Shown here one piece after another: positions 6,697 through 10,765 of a stretch of DNA of 10,765 nucleotides (within the stretch, counting starts at the first letter, position 1; the number at the start of each line of letters is the position of its first letter). The stretch is from Nitrososphaerota archaeon (lineage in GTDB: Archaea; Thermoproteota; Nitrososphaeria; Nitrososphaerales; Nitrosopumilaceae). The translations under genes were made by a program, and so were the position numbers. The notes under the pieces are model-generated. The model had not been told where the DNA came from. It was given only the letters and a program-made list of their open reading frames with translations, and searched no databases. The stretch spans positions 1 to 10,765 of the forward strand of contig JACQFM010000052.1 in the NCBI GenBank assembly GCA_016200035.1, read 5' to 3'.

Positions 6697-7028
6697 TTCT
6701 ACAAGCTTGTTATTCTGTCTATCTAGGATGTTGTAAATAGGACCAGTCTGTAGCTCTTCCTTACATACAGCAAGATTCCATTTAAGAAATCACAGATATG
6801 TAATTGTTAAAATCCGGAGAGGACCCTTTGATGTTAATGGTTTAATCTTTCTGTCTTTGTGGAACCTAAAAAGAAAGCCAAAAAGGTGGTCCGATGGTTA
6901 CCGCCAGAACTGTTGTAGTGGGCACCGTCCCAATTTTTTATTTTGAACTCAAAATGTCATTTCGTATTTTTTTCCATCATCCAGAGCAGATGGTAAAAAC
7001 ACACACCATATCCTACAGAATGAAAAAC
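6697..7028. other. Intergenic spacer with hairpins and one copy of the direct repeat
   Basis: No convincing gene is seen on either strand. The left part must carry the promoter of the DUF6659-like gene; the minus strand has a TATA-like CTATTTACA around 6731-6740. On the + strand a stem-loop GGTGGT/ACCGCC (6885-6890 with 6900-6905) is followed by repeat copy 1 with its TGGG/CCCA hairpin and a T-run. The right part is the 3' flank of the PEFG-CTERM gene. Short + frames here overlap that gene's end in antisense and look like shadows. Confidence 0.4.
6912..6938 (+). repeat. 27-bp direct repeat, copy 1
   Basis: This copy is identical over 27 bases to 8039-8065, and similarity continues into the T-rich flank (TTATTTTGAACTC against TATTTGAATTC). 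It contains a small hairpin, TGGG-CACCGT-CCCA (6919-6932), followed by T6, which has the shape of a weak terminator on the + strand. It lies 90 bases beyond the stop of the PEFG-CTERM gene. Confidence 0.85.
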
Positions 7029-7943
7029 CTACGAATTAACCAAACCGAGGAACCTCAAATTTCTTTTTCTAGCTGCTACTGCCATGATGCCAATAATTGC
7101 AACAACTAGAACTATTTGTGCTGTTGAACCAAACTCCGGCACCGGTTTGATCACTTTTGAGAGAGAGCCAATCGTTATGGAATGGACTGAAAAGTGTGGA
7201 ATTGAAACGAGTATCTGCGCTCCGCTTTGAGTAACAAGTATGGCGTAATGGGGCTCATCTGTGCTGTTGGCGTGCAGTATCTGGTCCACATTTGCGGCAG
7301 GTGCTATAGGATGTCCGTCGTACCTTACGTCCAGATACTTCATGCTTGCCACATCGATGGTCGTGCTGTTGAGATTTATGAGCAGTACCTTTGGTCCAGT
7401 CTGGCTTGAAGCATTGACTGTTATATTTACACTGTCAGGTGATTTTTCCGTTTTTACTGAGACATTGTTGTCAATTGACTGGGTCGAGACGTCCTCGTTA
7501 TTTACGTCAACTTGTGCAGCGATTGTCTGGTCCTTCTTTGCGTCATCTATGCTACTGGAATCTCGTTCGGTTTCATTATGGGTCGCTTTCTCATTATTGT
7601 TTTCTTTTTCGACCTCGATCTCCTTTTCAACTTCACCTTCTGTTCCTACTGATGTGTTGTTATTTTCTGCATTAAGCTCACCCTGTACCCCGGTGCTATC
7701 GTTCGACTGGTCTTCTGTTCCGTTCTGAACTTTATTTTGTTGTTCGCCTTCACCACTGGATTGCTGTTTACCTTCATCGCTAGATTGCAGGTTAGACGCA
7801 GTCTTGTTTTCTCCTACAGCCTGTTGATCCTCGTTGTCGGACTCTGCAAGGACCACGCCTACAGTCTGGGAAAGAACCAGAGAACTCAGGCTCAAAATGA
7901 GGACGCCAGCAAGCAAAACACGTTCCGACCCCCTCGTATTCAT
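7029..7943 (-). CDS. PEFG-CTERM anchored surface protein
   Basis: A 304-residue secreted protein. Residues 1-33 are a signal peptide (RGSER, then a long hydrophobic core ending VVLAES). Residues about 35-150 are a low-complexity, acidic, Gln/Asn/Ser/Glu-rich linker with many N-x-S/T sites, including the imperfect tandem octads SSDEGKQQ and SSGEGEQQ. Residues about 160-262 look like a beta domain ending in VSIPHFSVHSITI. The C-terminus is a textbook PEFG-CTERM sorting signal: PEFG at 269-272, a hydrophobic stretch to about 291 and the basic stop RKR. In Nitrososphaeria such tails are thought to be processed by an archaeosortase for display at the S-layer or envelope. The ATG at 7943 has a TATA-like TATTTAAC about 28 bases upstream on its strand. 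The ligand or role is unknown. Confidence 0.88.
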   Translation of the reverse strand: MNTRGSERVLLAGVLILSLSSLVLSQTVGVVLAESDNEDQQAVGENKTASNLQSSDEGKQQSSGEGEQQNKVQNGTEDQSNDSTGVQGELNAENNNTSVGTEGEVEKEIEVEKENNNEKATHNETERDSSSIDDAKKDQTIAAQVDVNNEDVSTQSIDNNVSVKTEKSPDSVNITVNASSQTGPKVLLINLNSTTIDVASMKYLDVRYDGHPIAPAANVDQILHANSTDEPHYAILVTQSGAQILVSIPHFSVHSITIGSLSKVIKPVPEFGSTAQIVLVVAIIGIMAVAARKRNLRFLGLVNS

Positions 7944-7965
7944 AAAATGAAAATCGGTTTAGGTT

Positions 7966-7975
7966 GTTAAATAGT
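7966..7975 (-). promoter_or_regulatory. TATA-like box of the PEFG-CTERM gene
   Basis: The minus strand reads ACTATTTAAC, centred about 28 bases before the ATG at 7943. The position fits a leaderless or very short-leader transcript. Confidence 0.45.
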
Positions 7976-8038
7976 TGTCGTACAATTAGAGCATTTTCTA
8001 AATGACAGATACCACTTAGAATTCTCCCAAACGGAATA

Positions 8039-8065
8039 GTTGTAGTGGGCACCGTCCCAATTTTT
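8039..8065 (+). repeat. 27-bp direct repeat, copy 2
   Basis: The second perfect copy of the 27-base repeat, in the same orientation, 1127 bases from copy 1 and about 95 bases upstream of the PEFG-CTERM start codon. The same TGGG/CCCA hairpin and T-run are present. Flanks beyond the T-rich tail differ from those of copy 1. Confidence 0.85.
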
Positions 8066-8124
8066 ATTTGAATTCGGTATGAACTGTGGAATGTAATTGC
8101 AGGAATGGAGATAAAACCAGCTCT

Positions 8125-8148
8125 ACCATTTTCGCCAATGAGAATGGT
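8125..8148. promoter_or_regulatory. Operator-like inverted repeat, site A
   Basis: Arms ACCATTTTCG and TGAGAATGGT are separated by four bases; 8 of 10 arm positions are complementary. The site is just upstream of the TATA-like ATTAAATC (8157-8164) of the membrane-protein gene at 8186. Its right arm TGAGAATGG and its 4-base spacer are identical in layout to site B (9250-9271). Confidence 0.5.
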
Positions 8149-8185
8149 ATGTATCTATTAAATCAACAAGGTGTAACGTTTAGTC

Positions 8186-8602
8186 ATGAAAGTTTCAAAA
8201 AAATCCATACTGTTTGCGGCTATGCTCGTCTTTGCATCAGGCCTAATTTACTTCTATGCGGCTTTCTCCCAATCAAAGGAATCAATGGATGCGGCATCAC
8301 AAATTCAAACCATGTTCTTTACTGTTAGTGGAATTGCATTTGTGCCATTAGGAATCTGGATGTTAAAAAATAGACTTTACAGCAGAGCACCATATGTCAT
8401 AGCCACAATAATCTCGGTGGCCATGATTGGTTTCTATGTAGCTTCTAGAACCGTTAATCTGCCAGTCGTGGGCATACAGGATGACACAGGACCTATAGAC
8501 ATTGCAAGTAAGGTCGTCCAAGGTACAATAATAATTACATCAGCATTACTTATGCCACACCTGAAAAGAGAGCAACTTGCGATTCTTAGTAAAAGCAAAT
8601 AA
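8186..8602 (+). CDS. Four-helix membrane protein of unknown function
   Basis: A 138-residue integral membrane protein with four predicted hydrophobic helices at about 8-28, 43-60, 67-86 and 107-124, short loops and a basic C-terminal tail (HLKREQLAILSKSK) that is probably cytoplasmic. No cofactor or catalytic motif is visible, and I do not recognise a family. The ATG at 8186 follows a TATA-like ATTAAATC by about 26 bases, fitting a leaderless gene. The operator-like site A lies immediately upstream of that box. Its stop is one base from the end of the convergent winged-helix gene. Another frame covering 8086-8328 lacks hydrophobic or conserved features and is rejected. Regulation by one of the neighbouring winged-helix proteins is inferred from position. 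Confidence 0.75.
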   Translation: MKVSKKSILFAAMLVFASGLIYFYAAFSQSKESMDAASQIQTMFFTVSGIAFVPLGIWMLKNRLYSRAPYVIATIISVAMIGFYVASRTVNLPVVGIQDDTGPIDIASKVVQGTIIITSALLMPHLKREQLAILSKSK

Positions 8603-8603
8603 T

Positions 8604-8945
8604 TTATTTTTCTGTAAACTTTTGCCAAAGTCTAATTATTTTATCCTCCATCTTGAATCGTTCTAATTTGTATGAAATTTTGCCATCCTTGAACCTGATC
8701 TCAATTTCAGAAACTAGTCCTTTGTAATAGCTTTCATCCAGCCCTTCTAGAGTTCGCACAACTTTGGTTTTCTTTATTAACTGCATAAATTCCAAAAATT
8801 TTATCTTCCTATAGGTTGTAGAGAGTGGAATACCAAGCTTCGTCGCTATTTGTTGTGCAGTCAATTCATTATTTGTTAAAAGTATTATTATCTCTCTACT
8901 GTACCTGTCTGCAAGTACTGATATAATGTCATCATCGGTTTCCAT
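8604..8945 (-). CDS. Winged-helix (ArsR-like) transcription regulator
   Basis: A 113-residue protein with one winged-helix DNA-binding domain. The helix-turn-helix is LTAQQIATKLGIPLSTTYRKIKFLEF (about 28-53), with TTYRKIKFL as recognition helix, followed by a wing (KVVRTLEGLDESYYKG). The C-terminal part (EIEIRFKDGKISYKLERF and a final amphipathic helix) may dimerise. No cysteine metal-sensing motif is present, so the signal is not metal-thiol based. It starts at ATG 8945, one base after the stop of the membrane-protein gene upstream, so the two are co-transcribed. Membrane protein plus winged-helix regulator pairs are frequent in archaea and suggest signal transfer from the membrane. The recognition helix closely resembles that of the regulator at 9552-9812. 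Confidence 0.82.
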   Translation of the reverse strand: METDDDIISVLADRYSREIIILLTNNELTAQQIATKLGIPLSTTYRKIKFLEFMQLIKKTKVVRTLEGLDESYYKGLVSEIEIRFKDGKISYKLERFKMEDKIIRLWQKFTEK

Positions 8946-8946
8946 T

Positions 8947-9207
8947 TTAACTTTTTTTGACTGCTAAAATCAATATGATAAAACCAGCTATCTCAAAGCT
9001 CTCTTCAATGATGCTTTGAATCTCCTCCTTGCCTATGAATGAGAACACATCACCGATTACTGTTTCGCCTAAGACAAGCAGTGTAAAGCCAATTACCAAG
9101 AGAAGCATAGGTGGATATCTTGTTTTCCTGAAGGCTTTTGCTGCATAAAAGACAAGAATAAAACCTACAATTAGATGAACTGCAAGAAGAAAATAATTAG
9201 TTATCAA
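8947..9207 (-). CDS. Three-helix membrane protein paired with a regulator (DUF7521-like)
   Basis: An 86-residue membrane protein with hydrophobic helices at about 5-22, 33-50 and 69-83. The motif AAKAFRKTRYPPMLLLVIGF between helices 1 and 2 (a basic loop then a hydrophobic helix) and the final short helix resemble the DUF7521 group of small archaeal membrane proteins found next to winged-helix genes; this match is from memory and moderate. The start is TTG 9207, the only suitable codon, with CTTATAG (9233-9239 on the minus strand) about 29 bases upstream. The next gene, a winged-helix regulator, begins one base after its stop. A sensing or anti-regulator role for the membrane partner is inferred from the pairing. 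Confidence 0.7.
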   Translation of the reverse strand: MITNYFLLAVHLIVGFILVFYAAKAFRKTRYPPMLLLVIGFTLLVLGETVIGDVFSFIGKEEIQSIIEESFEIAGFIILILAVKKS

Positions 9208-9232
9208 ACAATGATTATGGAAATTCCTTGTG

Positions 9233-9239
9233 CTATAAG
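9233..9239. promoter_or_regulatory. TATA-like element in a divergent promoter
   Basis: The element reads CTATAAG on + and CTTATAG on minus. It is about 29 bases before the TTG at 9207 on the minus strand and 22-29 bases before the site B palindrome and ATG 9258 on the + strand. It could serve either gene or both. Confidence 0.35.
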
Positions 9240-9249
9240 ATTATCATTT

Positions 9250-9271
9250 CCATTCTCATGGATGAGAATGG
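9250..9271. promoter_or_regulatory. Operator-like perfect inverted repeat, site B
   Basis: Arms CCATTCTCA and TGAGAATGG are perfectly complementary over 9 bp with a TGGA spacer. The site covers the expected transcription start of the + gene that begins at 9258 or 9291 and lies about 43 bases upstream of the divergent membrane-protein gene. Overlap with a start region suggests repression. Confidence 0.55.
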
Positions 9272-9290
9272 CAGTCATCATTTTAAGTAT

Positions 9291-9521
9291 ATGAAAATAT
9301 CGCTACCTGTGAACAAAAGAAGTGCAATCACAATTGCAGTAATTGTAATAGCTGTAATTGCAGTGGGCGCAGTAGCTGTTTCTAAGGCAATGTTGGGCGA
9401 TTCTAAAACAGAACTTCCAGGCGAAGAAGGTGCTGAGAAGGCGCTGCATGTACAAGAGTCAAACAATACAACCAATGGACCAGCATCTACAAATGCAGAA
9501 TCAAGTGAATCAGGACCCTAA
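9291..9521 (+). CDS. Small single-anchor surface peptide
   Basis: A 76-residue protein with a short basic N-terminus (MKISLPVNKRS), one hydrophobic helix at about 12-32 rich in Ile/Val/Ala, and a polar acidic tail containing NNTT and Ser/Asn/Glu-rich sequence ending SSESGP. The likely topology is an N-terminal anchor with the tail outside the cell, where NNTT is a possible N-glycosylation site. ATG 9291 gives the cleanest start. ATG 9258 would add MDENGSHHFKY and is possible because the TATA-like element is 22 bases before it. The operator-like site B overlaps the 5' region. A T-run (9534-9539) follows the stop. I recognise no family; the composition is like many small thaumarchaeal envelope peptides. 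Confidence 0.6.
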   Translation: MKISLPVNKRSAITIAVIVIAVIAVGAVAVSKAMLGDSKTELPGEEGAEKALHVQESNNTTNGPASTNAESSESGP

Positions 9522-9533
9522 GCCCTTTCCAAA

Positions 9534-9545
9534 TTTTTTGTTTGA
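9534..9545 (+). terminator. T-rich terminator after the surface-peptide gene
   Basis: TTTTTTGTTTG begins 12 bases after the TAA at 9519-9521, just before the end of the convergent regulator gene. An oligo-T run is the normal archaeal stop signal; no hairpin is needed or seen. Confidence 0.4.
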
Positions 9546-9551
9546 TTCAAT

Positions 9552-9812
9552 TTAGTGCCAGATTAGATCAAGTGACTGCTTATCGATTCTATTTTTGTAT
9601 ACTATGCATTTCCTGCCATCTTTTAATGAAAATGAGGTTTTCAGTATGTTCTTGGCATATAGGTCGTGTATCACTCTGTATGTGGTCCATATCGGGATTT
9701 TGCACTCCTGACTTATCTGTGCAGCTGACTTTGGTGTGTTAGTTACATCAAGTATCATCCGTTCGTATTTGTCATGAGGTGATTTAATGATATTTCCTAA
9801 ATCCTGTTCCAT
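9552..9812 (-). CDS. Compact winged-helix transcription regulator
   Basis: An 86-residue, single-domain winged-helix protein. The helix-turn-helix is KSAAQISQECKIPIWTTYRVIHDLYAKNIL (about 28-57), with TTYRVIHDL as recognition helix, followed by the wing strands KTSFSLKDGRKCIVYKNR. Almost nothing lies outside the DNA-binding fold, so any signal input must come from a partner or from the domain itself. The ATG at 9812 has an AT-rich box CTAAAAATTAG at 9835-9845, about 28 bases upstream. The palindrome of site C lies just beyond that box, in the region between this gene and the divergent LSm gene, suggesting autoregulation. Its helix-turn-helix closely resembles that of the 113-residue regulator at 8604-8945. 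Confidence 0.8.
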   Translation of the reverse strand: MEQDLGNIIKSPHDKYERMILDVTNTPKSAAQISQECKIPIWTTYRVIHDLYAKNILKTSFSLKDGRKCIVYKNRIDKQSLDLIWH

Positions 9813-9847
9813 TTCTTATAGATCTTTTATCGAGCTAAAAATTAGAG

Positions 9848-9871
9848 ATTCTCATTATCAAAGATGATAAT
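9848..9871. promoter_or_regulatory. Operator-like inverted repeat, site C
   Basis: ATTATCA (9854-9860) and TGATAAT (9865-9871) form a perfect 7-bp inverted repeat with a 4-base spacer. An ATTCTCA half-site like that of site B overlaps its left side (9848-9854). It lies between the divergent winged-helix (minus, from 9812) and LSm (+, from 9927) genes. Confidence 0.45.
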
Positions 9872-9926
9872 CAACCTCACTGATTAGAAGTGTTTGTGGA
9901 CAAAATTTGCAATTGAATACGGTGAC

Positions 9927-10154
9927 ATGACAAGACCACTTGCCGCTCTCCTCTACTCGATTAACAAGCAAGTCACCATAACTTGTAAAGACAGTGCTGA
10001 AATTATAGGTACCATTACTGAAGTTGATGAATACATGAACCTGGTGCTAAGGGATGCTCAAGAAATTAGAAACGGCATTCTCAAAAAAAGTGAAGTGCTT
10101 ATTGTCCATGGTCAGGACATATTCATAATAAAATTAGAAAACGGGCTTGACTGA
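9927..10154 (+). CDS. LSm (Sm-like) RNA-binding protein
   Basis: A 75-residue archaeal Sm-like protein. The Sm1 region runs through VTITCKDSAEIIGTITEVDEYMNLVLRDAQEI, with the characteristic GTITEVDEYMN turn, and the Sm2 motif is VLIVHGQDIFIIKL. The family forms homo-hexameric or heptameric rings that bind U-rich single-stranded RNA. The start is ATG 9927 (MTRPLAALLYSI), the normal LSm N-terminus. A TTG at 9894 would add 11 residues that do not belong to the fold. GGTGA ends one base before the ATG, too close for a usual ribosome binding site, and AAAATTT at 9903-9909 may be the TATA box. It is divergent from the winged-helix gene, with site C between them, and is followed by a strong RNA fold. 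Confidence 0.93.
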   Translation: MTRPLAALLYSINKQVTITCKDSAEIIGTITEVDEYMNLVLRDAQEIRNGILKKSEVLIVHGQDIFIIKLENGLD

Positions 10155-10159
10155 GGGAA

Positions 10160-10228
10160 GGAAGGGAACCGTCCTACGAACTTCCTATTTCCTGTGTAGG
10201 AGAAGACTAGCAACATGGTTCCTCTTCC
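10160..10228 (+). ncRNA. Composite stem-loop after the LSm gene (candidate structured RNA or 3' UTR)
   Basis: GGAAGGGAACC (10160-10170) pairs with GGTTCC-T-CTTCC (10217-10228) over 11 bp with a single bulged T. Inside it, TCCTAC (10172-10177) pairs with GTAGGA (10196-10201). An alternative stem AGGAAG/CTTCCT (10159-10164 with 10181-10186) would compete with the outer helix and, with the inner stem, form a pseudoknot. The structure starts five bases after the LSm stop codon. No reading frame explains it. The pairing is directly visible; that it is a stable or separate RNA is inference. Confidence 0.4.
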
Positions 10229-10260
10229 AGTGTTTTGCTATACCAAATGACATTAAAACT

Positions 10261-10274
10261 TGAGATGATTCTCA
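10261..10274. promoter_or_regulatory. Operator-like inverted repeat, site D
   Basis: TGAGA-TGAT-TCTCA is a perfect 5-bp inverted repeat. It uses the same half-site as sites A and B but in reversed order, and lies upstream of the TATA-like box of the 53-residue gene. Confidence 0.35.
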
Positions 10275-10296
10275 GTCTTGATTTTCATGTTGCAAG

Positions 10297-10305
10297 GTTA
10301 AATAA
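10297..10305 (+). promoter_or_regulatory. TATA-like box of the 53-residue acidic gene
   Basis: GGTTAAATAATT is centred about 26 bases before GTG 10327, the standard leaderless spacing. This position is the main reason for choosing GTG 10327 rather than the TTG at 10306. Confidence 0.5.
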
Positions 10306-10326
10306 TTGTTAGATAAGGTTTGCGTT

Positions 10327-10488
10327 GTGACTCGTAGTTCAAAAAGACAAAGTGATGAAATCAAGGAAAGCAATTTTGGGCATGATGAACAAGAGTGGGG
10401 CTTTAAGGATGATTCAGAGGTTACAGAGTGGGATAGATATTACAATGATAAAACTAGGAAATGGAGACTAGAATCAGACGAGGCTTGA
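10327..10488 (+). CDS. Small acidic hydrophilic protein (53 residues)
   Basis: GTG 10327 to TGA 10486-10488 encodes 53 residues with no hydrophobic segment. After a basic start (TRSSKRQSDEIKES) comes an acidic, aromatic-rich part: HDEQEWGFKDDSEVTEWDRYYNDKTRKWRLESDEA. The three Trp and two Tyr in a charged context suggest a short folded or partner-binding peptide rather than random sequence. The start rests on the TATA-like box at 10297-10305; TTG 10306 would add seven residues (LDKVCVV). No family is recognised. The gene is preceded by site D and the composite RNA fold, and stands alone on its strand. Confidence 0.55.
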   Translation: MTRSSKRQSDEIKESNFGHDEQEWGFKDDSEVTEWDRYYNDKTRKWRLESDEA

Positions 10489-10566
10489 TGGTAAAGTTCG
10501 ATTGCCTGATGTGTTGAGGATAGTTCCAACTCAAAATCAAGCTTGATAACCAGCTTATGTGTTAAA

Positions 10567-10609
10567 TACGACCTCTCTAACGCTTTTTCGGGAGAGAACT
10601 CTGGTCGTA
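10567..10609. other. Stem-loop with two-part stem in the right spacer
   Basis: TACGACC (10567-10573) pairs with GGTCGTA (10603-10609), and TCTCT (10574-10578) continues with AGAGA (10593-10597), leaving a bulge of five bases on the 3' side and a loop holding T5. It lies in the 204-base spacer between the 53-residue gene and the partial minus-strand gene. The remaining spacer shows no gene. It could be a terminator-like or small-RNA structure for either strand. Confidence 0.4.
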
Positions 10610-10692
10610 ATTGGCATGTCTGTGTTGCACTGTCGTCTTCCTAGGGTTCTCTTCCGCTCAAATTGAAAATTAGCGAAAATATTTCAGAATGG

Positions 10693-10765
10693 TTACTCTC
10701 TTAGGTGTTCTTTTTTTTCTTTTCCATATTCAAATATCTGCCCAGGAGGGATGTCTTTGTGATCC
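10693..10765 (-). CDS. C-terminal end of a minus-strand gene (partial)
   Basis: The minus strand is open from the right edge to TAA at 10693-10695 and gives 23 residues ending DIPPGQIFEYGKEKKEHLRE. The proline-rich turn followed by a charged helix looks like a real protein C-terminus, and the frame is free of stops to the edge. The fragment is too short to name a family, and a chance open frame is possible. Confidence 0.4.
   Translation of the reverse strand, partial: DHKDIPPGQIFEYGKEKKEHLRE

Noticed and set aside
6859..6918. 19-codon GTG frame rich in Lys before repeat copy 1
   Set aside because: Too short, with no promoter at the expected distance, and not repeated before copy 2.
6894..7109. 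71-codon + frame crossing repeat copy 1
   Set aside because: The second half is antisense to the PEFG anchor; the first half is the repeat itself. No independent support.
7261..7728. 155-codon + frame, Ser/Phe-rich
   Set aside because: Antisense shadow of the low-complexity acidic linker of the PEFG-CTERM gene; its Ser/Phe richness is what reversed Glu/Asp/Lys/Asn codons produce.
7792..8052. 86-codon minus frame over the start of the PEFG-CTERM gene
   Set aside because: It runs through the signal-peptide region in another frame and the promoter; the translation is Cys/Arg-rich and unlike a real protein.
8086..8328. 80-codon + frame overlapping the four-helix membrane protein gene
   Set aside because: It overlaps the better-supported gene at 8186 in another frame, has no conserved or hydrophobic pattern and no matching promoter.
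9848..9871. Site C as a third full copy of the site A/B operator
   Set aside because: Only the left half (ATTCTCA) matches; the right half agrees at about 4 of 9 positions. It is kept as a separate palindrome with an overlapping half-site.
1..10765. CRISPR array, insertion sequence or integrase
   Set aside because: No regularly spaced repeats, no transposase or recombinase motifs, and no split tRNA repeat at the tRNA-Ser 3' end.

Overview
The window looks like chromosomal DNA of an ammonia-oxidising-type archaeon (Nitrososphaeria/Thaumarchaeota, probably Nitrosopumilales or close kin). The evidence is the AT-rich sequence, archaeal TATA-like boxes about 25-30 bases before many start codons with few Shine-Dalgarno sites (mostly leaderless genes), a KsgA/HemK2 pair, an LSm gene, a tRNA-Ser with a long variable arm, and a secreted protein ending in a PEFG-CTERM anchor, a signal known mainly from this phylum. 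No CRISPR array, transposase or integrase was found.

Bases 1-3515 are housekeeping. The 3' end of rsmA/ksgA overlaps a HemK2/Mtq2-like methyltransferase (both +). This meets, stop to stop, an isocitrate/isopropylmalate dehydrogenase-family gene on the minus strand whose motifs favour NADP-isocitrate dehydrogenase. Then come a metallophosphoesterase, tRNA-Ser(GCT), a 54-residue zinc-ribbon protein and a 57-residue coiled-coil protein.

Bases 3505-5516 (minus) are a two-gene operon with an ATGA overlap: an unrecognised 396-residue protein followed by a SirB1-type transglutaminase-like/TPR protein.

Bases 5517-8080 are looser and partly decaying. They hold a DUF3892-like gene with no ATG start, a minus-strand reading frame cut by two amber codons, a small DUF6659-like protein, and a PEFG-CTERM surface protein. 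A perfect 27-bp direct repeat brackets the surface-protein gene.

Bases 8080-10765 are a cluster of small membrane proteins and small regulators: a four-helix membrane protein, a membrane protein/winged-helix pair, a single-anchor surface peptide, a second winged-helix protein, an LSm protein, a 53-residue acidic protein, and the C-terminal end of a minus-strand gene at the right edge. The two winged-helix proteins share a very similar recognition helix. Several inverted repeats with TCTCA/TGAGA half-sites lie in the promoters of this cluster, suggesting one local regulatory circuit. A strong composite stem-loop directly follows the LSm gene and may be a structured 3' UTR or small RNA. These regulatory links are inference from sequence pattern only.
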